DNA of 64,000 nucleotides from contig JABMLH010000003.1 in the NCBI GenBank assembly GCA_013205085.1, forward strand, positions 124,001-188,000. The letters run 5' to 3'. Made by a program: the position numbers and the translations under genes. A model generated the notes under the pieces. It did not search any database, was not told where the DNA came from, and worked only from the letters and a program-made list of their open reading frames with translations. Source of the stretch: Microbacteriaceae bacterium VKM Ac-2854. GTDB lineage: Bacteria; Actinomycetota; Actinomycetes; Actinomycetales; Microbacteriaceae. This document shows, in pieces, positions 40,559-51,037 of the stretch; within the stretch, counting starts at the first letter, position 1, and each line of letters begins with the position of its first letter.

Positions 40559-41656
40559 CTAGAAGATGTTGAGGACGAAGCCGCCGACGAGCAGCACAAC
40601 GACGCCGACGAGCAGGGCAGCCGCCGTGATAGCCAGAACGACGGGCAGGCTGACGCTCTTCTTCTGCTGCGGTGCGATCACGCCGCGTGTGGAGGTGTGC
40701 GTCGAGATGGCACTGGACGCGCGGACCGGCACGGAATCGGAGGCGGGCTGCTCGCGATCGACCTTGTCGAAGAGTCGGTCGACGTCGGGCGAGTCGTACA
40801 GATTCGGGTGCTGCCCGGTGGAGCCGAGGCTGCGGGGCAGGTCGATCGACCCGGTCACCAGCGCTTCGCCGGCATCCGCGTTCGAGATCGTGGGCAGGAT
40901 GAGCGCGTTGGTCGTGGTGACGGCCGCGGTGGAGGCGACGCCCTGCGCGATCAACTCGTCGAACGAGGCGTCGGCATCCGTGCGAGCTTTGTTGTCGAGT
41001 TCTTCGGTGATGTGCAGGTGCTCGATCGGCACCGTGAAAGAACCGGTGATCTCGGTCGGCTTCTCTTCACCGTCGTCGAAGGATCCGATCGTGGCGAACA
41101 GCGCCGTGTTCAACTTGGGCTCGTCGGCGTCCTCCGCCGCTGCGGCCTCGGGCAGCACGAACGTGCCGCTGCCCGCGGACACCGGCGCCTCGTTCGGCTG
41201 AGCCTCGCTGGAGGCGGTTTCGACGACGGGGGTCTCGCCGGTACGCACAACATCTTCTGCGACGTCGTCGTCGGTGTTCGTGTCGGCCTGGGCCTCGTCC
41301 GGGCTGACGTCGGCGACGTCCGGGACGGCGGCGACCTGCTGCGCCTGCTGCTGCGCCAGAAGGGCGCGCAGTTCTCGGCGCGTCAGCGTGTGCTCCGGAA
41401 CGGTGCCTTCGGCGACCGGCGTCGTGGTCAGCGGCTCGCGCAGCTCGGGGGCTTCGGCGGGAGTCGGCTCGACACTGACGGGCTGCGGGGTGGGCGGCAC
41501 GTTGAGCACGGGCAGATCGCCGGCGAGGGTCACCGACGCGGTCGCCGCGCGGCGGGACGTCGTCGGGGCGACGGCGGTGCTGGGCGCACCCGCTCCCGAA
41601 CGCTCGCGCTCGCGGATCTCGCGCCGCGTCAGCGGCCTTTCATCGTGAACAGTCAT
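40559..41656 (-). CDS. Tail-anchored disordered protein of unknown function
   Basis: I do not recognise the family. 365 residues: a basic N-terminus ([18 protein letters not shown]), a long disordered Pro/Ala/Thr/Glu-rich stretch containing a second [15 protein letters not shown] motif (about 113-127), short conserved-looking segments ([16 protein letters not shown] and [32 protein letters not shown]), and a single C-terminal hydrophobic helix ([26 protein letters not shown]) with no residues beyond it. It should be inserted in the membrane by its tail with the bulk in the cytosol. ATG 41654-41656 overlaps the nadD stop by 4 bp. Confidence 0.75.
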   Translation of the reverse strand: MTVHDERPLTRREIRERERSGAGAPSTAVAPTTSRRAATASVTLAGDLPVLNVPPTPQPVSVEPTPAEAPELREPLTTTPVAEGTVPEHTLTRRELRALLAQQQAQQVAAVPDVADVSPDEAQADTNTDDDVAEDVVRTGETPVVETASSEAQPNEAPVSAGSGTFVLPEAAAAEDADEPKLNTALFATIGSFDDGEEKPTEITGSFTVPIEHLHITEELDNKARTDADASFDELIAQGVASTAAVTTTNALILPTISNADAGEALVTGSIDLPRSLGSTGQHPNLYDSPDVDRLFDKVDREQPASDSVPVRASSAISTHTSTRGVIAPQQKKSVSLPVVLAITAAALLVGVVVLLVGGFVLNIF

Positions 41657-42264
41657 GGCGTACTCCGATACAGGTGGTGCTTGGAGATGTACTGGACGAC
41701 ACCGTCGGGAACCAGATACCACACCGGATGACCCCGGTTGACGCGGCTCCGACAGTCGGTCGAGGAAATCGCAAGCGCCGGAACTTCCAACAAGGATACG
41801 TCCTGCTGCGGTAATCCAGAAATGCTCAGGTCATGGCCCGGACGACTCACAGCCACGAAATGCGCGAGATCCCAGAGCTCCTGGTAGTCCTTCCAGCTCA
41901 GGATCTGCGCGACGGCGTCCGCTCCCGTGATGAAGAAGAGCTCGGCGTCGGGTCGAGCCGTGTGCAGATCGCGCAGCGTGTCGATCGTGAACGTGGTGCC
42001 GATCCGGTCGATGTCGACGCGGCTCACCGTGAAGCGCGGATTGGACGCGGTCGCGATCACCGTCATCAGGTACCGGTGCTCCGCCGACGTCACGGTCTTC
42101 TTGTGCCACGGCTGACCGGTCGGCACGAAGACGACCTCGTCCAAGTCGAACGACTGCGCCACCTCGGACGCGGCGACCAGGTGCCCGTGGTGAATGGGAT
42201 CGAACGTGCCGCCCATCACCCCGATACGCGGGCGGCGCGGACCCGCGGAAGTGGCGGACGTCAC
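41653..42264 (-). CDS. nadD: Nicotinate-nucleotide adenylyltransferase
   Basis: Forms deamido-NAD from nicotinate mononucleotide and ATP; NadE encoded at 32350 completes the pathway. 203 residues. [18 protein letters not shown] is the nucleotidyltransferase (T/H)xGH motif; [25 protein letters not shown] and the C-terminal [10 protein letters not shown] are family hallmarks. It overlaps the next gene by 4 bp and follows the 67-aa membrane protein gene by 18 bp. Confidence 0.95.
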   Translation of the reverse strand: MTSATSAGPRRPRIGVMGGTFDPIHHGHLVAASEVAQSFDLDEVVFVPTGQPWHKKTVTSAEHRYLMTVIATASNPRFTVSRVDIDRIGTTFTIDTLRDLHTARPDAELFFITGADAVAQILSWKDYQELWDLAHFVAVSRPGHDLSISGLPQQDVSLLEVPALAISSTDCRSRVNRGHPVWYLVPDGVVQYISKHHLYRSTP

Positions 42265-42282
42265 GGTGAGGGCGTTCCCGCC

Positions 42283-42486
42283 CTAGTGCCCGTGTCCGTG
42301 ACCGGCGTCGTGTCCGGTGCTGCCGGCGGTCTTGTGCGAGTGACGGTTCGCGACGTCGCGGTAGCTGTAGGTCACGAAGCCGAGCGAGATGAAGATTACG
42401 GCGGCGATGATGCCGAAGACGATCGCGGGGAACGGCAGCTCGACGTGGGTCGATGCTTCCGCGAGGACGGTCGTCGCCAGGGACAT
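42283..42486 (-). CDS. Small membrane protein with His-rich tail, 67 aa
   Basis: Not recognised beyond being a small membrane protein. 67 residues: short N-terminal region, one hydrophobic helix (FPAIVFGIIAAVIFISLGFVTYSY, about 18-41), then a polar tail ending in HSHKTAGSTGHDAGHGHGH, which could bind metal. ATG 42484-42486 is chosen because AAGGAG lies 7 nt upstream; an in-frame start at 42525 lacks such a site. It is wedged between proA and nadD on the same strand. Confidence 0.72.
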   Translation of the reverse strand: MSLATTVLAEASTHVELPFPAIVFGIIAAVIFISLGFVTYSYRDVANRHSHKTAGSTGHDAGHGHGH

Positions 42487-42558
42487 TCGGATCTCCTTGT
42501 GTCGTTCGTGGCCCGATCGGGCCACGGGTGAGTCTATCGGACGTGTGCAGGCGCGGAT

Positions 42559-43827
42559 CTACGCGCGGATCTGCCCGGTGCCGCGGACGATCCACTTCGT
42601 GCTGGTCAGTTCGGGCAGCCCCATCGGCCCCCGGGCGTGCAACTTCTGCGTCGAGATACCGACCTCGGCGCCGAAACCGAACTCGCCGCCGTCGGTGAAG
42701 CGGGTCGAGGCGTTCACCATCACGACCGCCGAGTCGACCTCGTTGAGGAAGCGCTCGGCGTTGCCGAGGTCGTTCGTGACGATGGACTCGGTGTGGTGCG
42801 TCGACCAGCGATCGATGTGCGCCATCGCCGCGTCGAGGTCGTCGACCACGGCGACCGCGACGTCGAGCGAGTAGTACTCGGCGCTCCAGTCCTCCTCCGT
42901 CGCAGCGATGCCGTCCGGGAAGACGGCGAGTGTGCGCTCGTCGCCGTGAATGGTGACGCCGGCATCACGAAGCCGACCGAGCACAGGCGGGAGGAGACGT
43001 TCGGCGGCGCCCGCGTGCACGAGCAGCGTCTCGAGGGCGTTGCAGGTACTCGGGCGCTGGGTCTTGGCGTTGTGGACGATGTCCATCGCCCAGTCGACGT
43101 TCGCGGATTCGTCGAGGAACACGTGCACCACACCGGCGCCGGTCTCGATCACGGGAACGGTGGACTCGGTGACGACCGCGTTGATCAGTCCGGCGCTGCC
43201 GCGCGGCACGAGCACGTCGACGTAGCCGCGGGCCTGCATCAGCGCCTTCGCACCGTCGCGACCGTAGTCGTCGACCGTCTGCACGAGCTCGCGTGGCAGC
43301 CCCGTCGAGGCGATCGCCTCCTGCAGCAGCTCGACGAGGACACGGTTCGTGTTCTCAGCCGCGGATCCCCCGCGCAGGACCACCGCATTGCCGCTCTTCA
43401 AGGCGAGGGCGGCGATGTCGATCGTCACGTTCGGACGCGCCTCGTAGATGGCGCCGACGACGCCGAACGGCACGCGGATCTGGCTGAGCTTCACCCCGTT
43501 GGGCAAGTTCGAGCCGCGCACGGTCTGACCGACCGGGTCGACCAGGGCCGCGACGGCGACCACAGCGTCCGCGAGAGCGCCGAGACGCGCCTCATCGAGA
43601 CGCAGCCGGTCCTGCAGACCGACGGTCAGGCCGTTCTCCCGCCCGTTGGCGAGGTCGAGTTCGTTCGCCGGCACGATCCGCTCGACTCCCCCGCGCACCG
43701 CAGCCGCGATCGCGAGGAGCGCGGCGTTCTTGAGGTCGGTCGTCGCCGTCTGCAGCGCCTTGGAGGCGGCACGAGCGGCGACGAAGCGCTCGGTCAAAGA
43801 GGTGCGGTCCAGAACGTCCTGCGGCAT
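42559..43827 (-). CDS. proA: Glutamate-5-semialdehyde dehydrogenase
   Basis: Second step of proline synthesis: NADPH-dependent reduction of gamma-glutamyl phosphate. 422 residues. RVPFGVVGAIYEARPNVTIDIAALALKSGNAVVLRGGSAA, VDVLVPRGSAGLINAV, catalytic Cys in NAKTQRPSTCNALETLLVH and TNDLGNAERFLNEVDSAVVMVNASTRFTDGGEFGFGAEVGISTQKLHARGPMGLPELTSTKW are diagnostic. In many actinobacteria proB precedes proA; here obgE lies directly upstream, and proB is not in the window. Confidence 0.96.
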   Translation of the reverse strand: MPQDVLDRTSLTERFVAARAASKALQTATTDLKNAALLAIAAAVRGGVERIVPANELDLANGRENGLTVGLQDRLRLDEARLGALADAVVAVAALVDPVGQTVRGSNLPNGVKLSQIRVPFGVVGAIYEARPNVTIDIAALALKSGNAVVLRGGSAAENTNRVLVELLQEAIASTGLPRELVQTVDDYGRDGAKALMQARGYVDVLVPRGSAGLINAVVTESTVPVIETGAGVVHVFLDESANVDWAMDIVHNAKTQRPSTCNALETLLVHAGAAERLLPPVLGRLRDAGVTIHGDERTLAVFPDGIAATEEDWSAEYYSLDVAVAVVDDLDAAMAHIDRWSTHHTESIVTNDLGNAERFLNEVDSAVVMVNASTRFTDGGEFGFGAEVGISTQKLHARGPMGLPELTSTKWIVRGTGQIRA

Positions 43828-43891
43828 CCGGCCAGTTTACCCGCGCCGAGAGCAAACCCCCGCGTCGCCCGCGGAGGTGGCGCTGATCGGG

Positions 43892-45800
<1,909 letters not shown>

Positions 45801-45856
45801 TTCAAATCTCCTCGAGACCGGGGGCGCGTACGCCCGAAGTGTTTGTTAGTCAGTGA

Positions 45857-46165
45857 CTACTTGATGCCAGTGACCTTGACGCGGGTGAGCTCCTGACGGT
45901 GGCCCTGACGCTTCTTGTAACCGGTCTTGTTCTTGAACTTCTGGATGATGATCTTCGGACCACGGAGGTCGCCGAGGACCTCGGCGGTGACCGAGACCTT
46001 CTCGAGCGACGCGGCGTCCGAGGTGATCGCGTCACCGTCGACGAGCAGCACGGCAGCCAGCTGCACGTTGCCGTTCTCGTCGGCCTTGACGCGGTCCATC
46101 GTCACGATGGTGCCGACCTCGACCTTCTCCTGCCGACCGCCGGCGCGCACAACTGCGTAAACCAC
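45857..46165 (-). CDS. rplU: 50S ribosomal protein L21
   Basis: 102-residue ribosomal protein binding 23S r[29 protein letters not shown] at the N-terminus and [31 protein letters not shown] at the C-terminus are diagnostic. GTG 46163-46165 is chosen because L21 proteins start at this point; the longer frame to 46291 would lie inside the leader. First gene of the ribosomal operon, with its own promoter and a leader of about 120 nt. Confidence 0.97.
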   Translation of the reverse strand: MVYAVVRAGGRQEKVEVGTIVTMDRVKADENGNVQLAAVLLVDGDAITSDAASLEKVSVTAEVLGDLRGPKIIIQKFKNKTGYKKRQGHRQELTRVKVTGIK

Positions 46166-46284
46166 TTCTCGTACCTGTTTCTCGTTTGGACCGACGCGAG
46201 GCGCGGATCCGGGGCTTGTATGGACGGGGCGAGAGCCCCGGGAAAGCTGTGTGGTCTCGGAAACGAACAACCGACGCACACCAA
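46166..46284 (-). promoter_or_regulatory. rplU 5' leader
   Basis: Untranslated leader implied by the promoter below. It contains a GGGGC/GCCCC hairpin around a TCTC loop near 46226-46240. L21 leaders are autoregulated in some bacteria; that this one is, is only a possibility. Confidence 0.35.
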
Positions 46285-46290
46285 CGGTCA

Positions 46291-46319
46291 AGAGTACTTG
46301 AAACGGTGGGCGCGGTCAA
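46291..46319 (-). promoter_or_regulatory. rplU promoter
   Basis: Minus strand TTGACC (46314-46319), 17-bp spacer, TACTCT (46291-46296). One of the best sigma-70-like promoters in the window, with the start point near 46284. Confidence 0.6.
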
Positions 46320-46427
46320 ACCGACGCGACAGCCAGCGTGTCCCGGTTCGAATCGCAATGATCAGTGCCAGGCAACCTGCACGAGGTTACACGTCCGGCC
46401 GAGGATCCGCAGGCGACGCGCCCGACG

Positions 46428-46433
46428 TACCAT
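46428..46433 (+). promoter_or_regulatory. -10 box for the DUF4031 gene (leaderless)
   Basis: TACCAT followed by 7 nt and GTG 46441, which sets the start of the DUF4031 protein. Confidence 0.5.
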
Positions 46434-46440
46434 CGGGAAT

Positions 46441-46725
46441 GTGATCCTGATCGACGTTCCGCGCTGGCCGGCGCACGGCACACTCTGGGCGCACGTCGTC
46501 AGCGACGCATCGCTGGCCGAGCTGCACGCGTTCGCGGCGGCCGCCGAGCTGCCACCGCGCAGCTTCGACCTCGACCACTACGACGTGCCCGCGGAACGCT
46601 ACGACGAATTGGTCGCCGCGGGAGCGCTGCCGGTGGATGCGCGCGAACTCGTGACCCGGCTCCGCGCGAGTGGGCTGCGTGTGCGCGGTAAGGACAGAGA
46701 TGCGGCGCGGGCCCGGCTGCGTTGA
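46441..46725 (+). CDS. DUF4031 protein
   Basis: 94-residue actinobacterial DUF4031 protein of unknown function: ILIDVPRWPAHGTLWAHVVSDASLAELHAFAAAAELPPRSFDLDHYDVPAERYDELVAAGA is the conserved part, with Asp, His and Tyr residues that could bind metal. GTG 46441 is chosen over a frame opening at 46186 because of the upstream TACCAT and family length. Encoded opposite to rplU and convergent with the RNase E gene (39 bp apart). Confidence 0.83.
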   Translation: MILIDVPRWPAHGTLWAHVVSDASLAELHAFAAAAELPPRSFDLDHYDVPAERYDELVAAGALPVDARELVTRLRASGLRVRGKDRDAARARLR

Positions 46726-46764
46726 TCGCATCCCGGCCCGCGCCGCATCCGTGACGCCGTCGCG

Positions 46765-49413
46765 CTACTCGGCCTGGCGCCGCGAGGTGTCCTCCGGCAC
46801 GACCGCCACGCCGGTCAGCGCCGCCGTGGTCACGCGCCGGCTCTTGGCCCGGCCCTGACCGGGCTGGCGCGGGGCGGGCAGGTTGTCCAGCACCGAATCG
46901 AGCAAGTGCTCGGCGACCTCGGCGCGGACGCGGCGCTGAGCCGTGTCGACGACCGGCGCGATCGGTAGATCGAGGATGGGCACCACCGGCGACTCGACGG
47001 CCGGCGCCTCGTTCTGCGGCTCGGGCTGCTGCTGATCGCTCTGCTGCGAGCCGCGCGCCGCGGCGCTCTGACGCGGCTCACGGCCGCGACGGCGACGCTC
47101 CGCACGTTCCGCCCGTGGCGACTCGTTCCGAATCGTCTCGGACGCACGTTCCGCCCGTGGCGACTCGTTCCGAGTCGTCTCAGGCAGCTCGGTCGCCTCC
47201 GGCGCGACCTCGGCGGCCGGGGCCTGCACGGTCGGAGCCTCGACGACCGGCGCTGCCTCCGCAGGGCGTGGAGTCGCCGGATGGATGGTGCTCGCCGCGA
47301 TCTGGGCGAGGGCGCCGCGGGCGCCCTCGGTGATCGCGTGCGTGCTGACCGAACGCGCGCCGCTGGAGGCGCCGCCGTTCTGCGTCGATCCGCCGTTGCC
47401 GTTCTGACCGGCGGGCTTGCCGCCGCGACGACGGTCCTGACCCTGCTGCTGCGGGGCCGGGGCGCGGTGCTTGGTCACCGGGTCGTGGTGCACGATGATG
47501 CCGCGGCCGGCGCAGACCTCGCAGTTCTCGCTGAAGGTCTCCAAGAGACCCAGGCCCAGCTTCTTGCGGGTCATCTGCACGAGACCGAGCGAGGTGACCT
47601 CGGCGACCTGGTGCTTGGTGCGGTCGCGGCTCAGGCACTCCACCAGGCGGCGCAGCACCAGGTCGCGGTTCGACTCCAGAACCATGTCGATGAAGTCGAC
47701 GACGATGATGCCGCCGATGTCGCGCAGCCGCAACTGGCGGACGATCTCCTCCGCCGCCTCCAGGTTGTTCTTGGTAACGGTCTCTTCGAGGTTGCCGCCG
47801 GATCCGACGAACTTGCCGGTGTTCACGTCGACCACGGTCATGGCCTCGGTACGGTCGATCACGAGCGAGCCGCCGCTGGGCAGCCAGACCTTGCGGTCCA
47901 GCGCCTTCTCGATCTGCTCGCTGATGCGGAACTCGTCGAACGCATCACGCTCGCCGGTGTAGCTCTCGACGCGCTCCAAAAGGTCCGGCGCGACCTGGCT
48001 GAGGTAGAGCTCGATGGTCTCCTTGGCGTCGTCGCCGGCGATGACCATCTTCTCGAAATCCTCGTTGAAGACGTCGCGGACGATCTTGATCAGCAGATCG
48101 GGCTCGCTGTGCAGCAGGGCCGGCGCCTGGCCGACGGCCACCTTCTCGCTGATCGACGCCCACTGCTGAGTCAGCCGCTGCACGTCGACCGTGAGCTGCT
48201 CCTCCGTGGCGCCCTCGGCCGCCGTGCGCACGATGACGCCGACGTTCTCGGGGAGCACCTCCTTGAGGATCTTCTTCAGACGCGCGCGCTCGGTGTCCGG
48301 CAGCTTGCGCGAGATGCCGTTCATGGAGCCGTTGGGGACGTAGACGAGGTAGCGGCCCGGCAGCGAGACCTGGCTGGTGAGGCGGGCGCCCTTGTGGCCG
48401 ACCGGATCCTTGGTGACCTGGACCAGCACGCGGTCGCCGGGCTTGAGCGCGAGCTCGATGCGGCGCGGGCCGCCCGGGTTCTCCGCGGCGTCCCAGTCGA
48501 CCTCGCCCGAGTAGAGCACGGCGTTGCGACCGCGACCGATGTCGACGAAGGCCGCCTCCATGCTGGGCAGCACGTTCTGTACGCGGCCGAGGTAGACGTT
48601 GCCGATCAGCGACGCCTCCTGCGAGCGGGCGACGTAGTGCTCGGCGAGCACGCCGTCCTCCAGGACGCCGATCTGGATGCGCTCGTGCTTCGAGCGCACC
48701 ACCATGACGCGGTCCACGGATTCGCGGCGCGCGAGGAACTCGGCCTCGGTGACCACGGCGCGGCGGCGGCCGGCGTCGCGGCCGTCGCGGCGACGCTGCT
48801 TCTTCGCCTCCAGGCGGGTGGAGCCCTTGACGCGCTGCGGCTCGGTGATCAGCTCGGGCTCGCGGGGCTGTCGAACCTTGACCACGGTGTTCTCGGGATC
48901 GTCCGTCCCGCGGCGGTCGTCCTCGCCCGACCGGCGGCGCGCGCGACGGCGCACGGTGCCGGACTCGTCCTGCTGCGGCTGCTGCTGCGGCTCGCGACGC
49001 GGGCCGGTGCTGCGCGGCGGCAGGGGCGGCAACTCGACGTAGTCGGGCAGGTCGGGCGCTTGGAAGATCAGCGAGGTGGTCGGCATCGGCGGGCGCGGCG
49101 CACGCTCCCCCTCGAAGCTCGGCGTCACCGGCAGTGCGTTGAAGAACGGTGCGGATGCGCCGCCGTTCTCGCTCGCGTCCACCGCGTCCGCCGCGGCGAT
49201 CTCCGCCTCGACGAGGTCGTCGACGACGGCCGACCCGAGGTCGACTCCGTCCGTGTTCGATGGCTCGATGATCGGCCCTCCGCTCCCCGATGCGCTCGAC
49301 TCGGTGCGACGCGGTGCGCGCCGTCCCCCGAACAAGCGGCTGATCTTCTTCGCTCCGCTGCGGAGCTCGTCGCGGTCCGGATCCGAACCGCTCGTGCTGT
49401 TCTCTTCCACCAT
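46765..49413 (-). CDS. rne: Ribonuclease E/G family endoribonuclease
   Basis: Endonuclease for mRNA turnover and rRNA/tRNA maturation. 882 residues. A disordered N-terminal extension of about 250 residues (Pro-, Arg- and Glu-rich) precedes the S1 domain (LIGNVYLGRVQNVLPSMEAAFVDIGRGRNAVLY), the RNase H-like and DNase I-like catalytic core (MTVVDVNTGKFVGSGGNLEETV and GGIIVVDFIDM carry the metal-binding Asp residues) and the zinc-link CEVCAGRG near 630. A second disordered Arg/Glu-rich tail holds a 42-bp duplication (47101-47142 and 47143-47184). ATG 49411-49413 follows AGGA closely. Confidence 0.94.
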   Translation of the reverse strand: MVEENSTSGSDPDRDELRSGAKKISRLFGGRRAPRRTESSASGSGGPIIEPSNTDGVDLGSAVVDDLVEAEIAAADAVDASENGGASAPFFNALPVTPSFEGERAPRPPMPTTSLIFQAPDLPDYVELPPLPPRSTGPRREPQQQPQQDESGTVRRRARRRSGEDDRRGTDDPENTVVKVRQPREPELITEPQRVKGSTRLEAKKQRRRDGRDAGRRRAVVTEAEFLARRESVDRVMVVRSKHERIQIGVLEDGVLAEHYVARSQEASLIGNVYLGRVQNVLPSMEAAFVDIGRGRNAVLYSGEVDWDAAENPGGPRRIELALKPGDRVLVQVTKDPVGHKGARLTSQVSLPGRYLVYVPNGSMNGISRKLPDTERARLKKILKEVLPENVGVIVRTAAEGATEEQLTVDVQRLTQQWASISEKVAVGQAPALLHSEPDLLIKIVRDVFNEDFEKMVIAGDDAKETIELYLSQVAPDLLERVESYTGERDAFDEFRISEQIEKALDRKVWLPSGGSLVIDRTEAMTVVDVNTGKFVGSGGNLEETVTKNNLEAAEEIVRQLRLRDIGGIIVVDFIDMVLESNRDLVLRRLVECLSRDRTKHQVAEVTSLGLVQMTRKKLGLGLLETFSENCEVCAGRGIIVHHDPVTKHRAPAPQQQGQDRRRGGKPAGQNGNGGSTQNGGASSGARSVSTHAITEGARGALAQIAASTIHPATPRPAEAAPVVEAPTVQAPAAEVAPEATELPETTRNESPRAERASETIRNESPRAERAERRRRGREPRQSAAARGSQQSDQQQPEPQNEAPAVESPVVPILDLPIAPVVDTAQRRVRAEVAEHLLDSVLDNLPAPRQPGQGRAKSRRVTTAALTGVAVVPEDTSRRQAE

Positions 49414-49693
49414 TCCTGGTGCACTCCTCGACCGGGTGGTCTGCCGCGCCCTACAACCCGGATGCTCTCCTCGTGCGAATCGGCCGCCTGCGGCCGTTCG
49501 CGAATCCTGTGCGCCCTCCGGCAACCTCGCGTTCATCGCGGGGTCGGCCTGGGCGCTTACTCTCGGAACTGACTATCCGACACTCGCGATCCGTTGCATC
49601 CACTCGCGGAATGCAGTCGATCGGCGTGGCCCGGTGCGTGCCCGGTAAACCTTCTTCGGCGTCGCTCGGGCCGTAGCCTGGTCGACTCCACCG
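49414..49693 (-). promoter_or_regulatory. Long 5' leader of rne
   Basis: About 270 nt between the proposed rne start point and ATG. It has a stable hairpin CGGCCGC/GCGGCCG extended by CGAA/TTCG (49476-49500) and no reading frame I would support. RNase E genes of other bacteria are autoregulated through such leaders; here that is inference. Confidence 0.4.
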
Positions 49694-49740
49694 ATTATCG
49701 CACGCATTCCCAGAGGCCCCGTTCGGGGCCGTGCGATAAT
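49694..49740. promoter_or_regulatory. Inverted extended -10 boxes for rne and the VKOR gene
   Basis: ATTATCGCAC (49694-49703) and GTGCGATAAT (49731-49740) are perfect inverted copies. Each carries TGCGATAAT, an extended -10, facing outward: left to rne, right to the VKOR gene whose GTG is 6 nt away. Between them GGCCCC/GGGGCC (49715-49730) can form a hairpin. Confidence 0.55.
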
Positions 49741-49746
49741 CCCCCG

Positions 49747-50349
49747 GTGCCTCTCGATGCGACTCCGAAACGCCCCGTCACGCTCGCCGTTCTGCTGATC
49801 GTCCTGGGCGTGATCGGCTGGTTCGCGGCGTTCACGTTGACGGTGGAGAAGTTCGAGGCGCTGGAGAACCCGGGCGCGGCGCTCGGCTGCGACTTCAGCC
49901 TGCTGGTGCAGTGCAGCGCGAACCTCGACTCGTGGCAGGGCTCGCTGCTGGGATTCCCGAATCCGATCCTCGGACTGGCCGGCTGGATCGCGCCGATCGC
50001 TGTCGGCGTCGCGCTGCTGGCGGGGGCCCGCTTCGATCGCTGGTTCTGGATCACGTTCAACGTCGGCGTCGCGGCGGCGCTGGGCTTCGTGATCTGGCTG
50101 ATCTCGCAGAGCATCTTCGTGCTCGGCACGCTCTGCCCCTGGTGCATGCTGACTTGGTCGGTGACCATCCCACTGTTCTGGCTGGTGACGCTGCGCAACC
50201 TCCGCGAGGGGGTGCTGCCCGCCTCCGAGCGCATCCGCCGCATCGCCGGCGCCGCCTACGGCTGGATCCCCTTCATCACCGTGGTCTGCTACCTCGTGAT
50301 CGCGATCATCGCCCAGGTCCGTCTCGACGTCCTGAGCTACATCCTCTAG
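49747..50349 (+). CDS. Vitamin K epoxide reductase family protein
   Basis: 200-residue membrane protein with about five helices, of the bacterial VKOR family that reoxidises DsbA-like proteins through quinone. The four active-site Cys are present: loop Cys48 and Cys56 (LGCDFSLLVQCSANL) and CPWC (130-133). WQGSLLGFPNPILGLAGW is the family signature. No fused thioredoxin domain. GTG 49747, 6 nt after GATAAT, gives the expected short cytosolic N-terminus. No DsbA partner is in the window. Confidence 0.92.
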   Translation: MPLDATPKRPVTLAVLLIVLGVIGWFAAFTLTVEKFEALENPGAALGCDFSLLVQCSANLDSWQGSLLGFPNPILGLAGWIAPIAVGVALLAGARFDRWFWITFNVGVAAALGFVIWLISQSIFVLGTLCPWCMLTWSVTIPLFWLVTLRNLREGVLPASERIRRIAGAAYGWIPFITVVCYLVIAIIAQVRLDVLSYIL

Positions 50350-50363
50350 TCGCGGCGCGTCAC

Positions 50364-50532
50364 TTGTTGAGCCTGCCGAAACCCAAATCGCTGGGTGAGC
50401 CTGCCGAAACCCACATCGCTGGGTGAGCCTGCCGAAACCCCAATCGCTGGTTGAGCCTGCCGAAACCCTCATCGCTGGTTGAGCTTGCCGAAACCACCGC
50501 CTTCGAGGGGATGATTTCGGCAAGCTCAATCA
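50364..50532. repeat. 28-bp tandem repeats ending in an inverted copy
   Basis: Four units of 28 bp (starting 50364, 50392, 50420, 50448), core TGAGCCTGCCGAAACC followed by a variable spacer ending ATCGC, then a fifth core (50476-50496) and an inverted copy TTTCGGCAAGCTCAA (within 50512-50532). Same element family as at 63271. Lies between the VKOR gene and ndk. Confidence 0.88.
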
Positions 50533-50556
50533 GCGAAAGGGCGCCACTTCGAAGGA

Positions 50557-50611
50557 GGTTGTCGTTTCTTTGACAGCGTCCGCTGATCGCGGTGTCAAAG
50601 AAACGACAACC
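50557..50611. terminator. Hairpin between VKOR gene and ndk
   Basis: Perfect 19-bp arms 50557-50575 and 50593-50611 (GGTTGTCGTTTCTTTGACA) with a 17-nt loop, between convergent genes and 10 bp from the ndk stop. Likely a two-way terminator of the GGTTGTC family. Confidence 0.75.
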
Positions 50612-50620
50612 CGCTGAGGG

Positions 50621-51034
50621 CTAGAACCACAAGCTCAGCTCGCGCTGGGCGGACTCGGGCGAGTCGGAGCCGTGCACGAGGTTCTGCTGGACCTTGAGGC
50701 CCCAGTCGCGGCCGAGGTCGCCTCGGATGGTACCGGGCGCGGCGGTGGTGGGGTCGGTGGTGCCGGCGAGGGCGCGGAAACCCTCGATCACGCGGTCGCC
50801 CGCGATGCGGATCGCGACGACGGGGCCGCTCTCCATGAATTCGACGAGCGGCTCGTAGAACGGCTTGCCGACGTGCTCCTCGTAGTGCTTCGACAGCAGA
50901 TCGCGGTCGGCCTCGACGAGCTTGATGTCGACGAGCGAGTAGCCCTTCGCCTCGATGCGGCGGAGGATCTCCCCGGTGAGGTTACGTGCGACGCCGTCGG
51001 GCTTGACGAGGACGAGTGTCTCCTGGATGGCCAT
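50621..51034 (-). CDS. ndk: Nucleoside diphosphate kinase
   Basis: Transfers the gamma phosphate among nucleoside di- and triphosphates. 137 residues; phospho-acceptor His121 in NLVHGSDSPESAQRELSLWF, with LVLVKPDGVARNLTGEILRRIEAKGY at the N-terminus. Last gene of ileS-folC-DUF4233-ndk, 3 bp behind DUF4233. Confidence 0.97.
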   Translation of the reverse strand: MAIQETLVLVKPDGVARNLTGEILRRIEAKGYSLVDIKLVEADRDLLSKHYEEHVGKPFYEPLVEFMESGPVVAIRIAGDRVIEGFRALAGTTDPTTAAPGTIRGDLGRDWGLKVQQNLVHGSDSPESAQRELSLWF

Positions 51035-51037
51035 GGT

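Noticed and set aside
50364-50496. CRISPR array (28-bp repeats)
   Set aside because: The repeats are directly adjacent with no unique spacers of 30-40 bp, no leader and no cas genes; they are tandem copies of a dispersed palindromic element.
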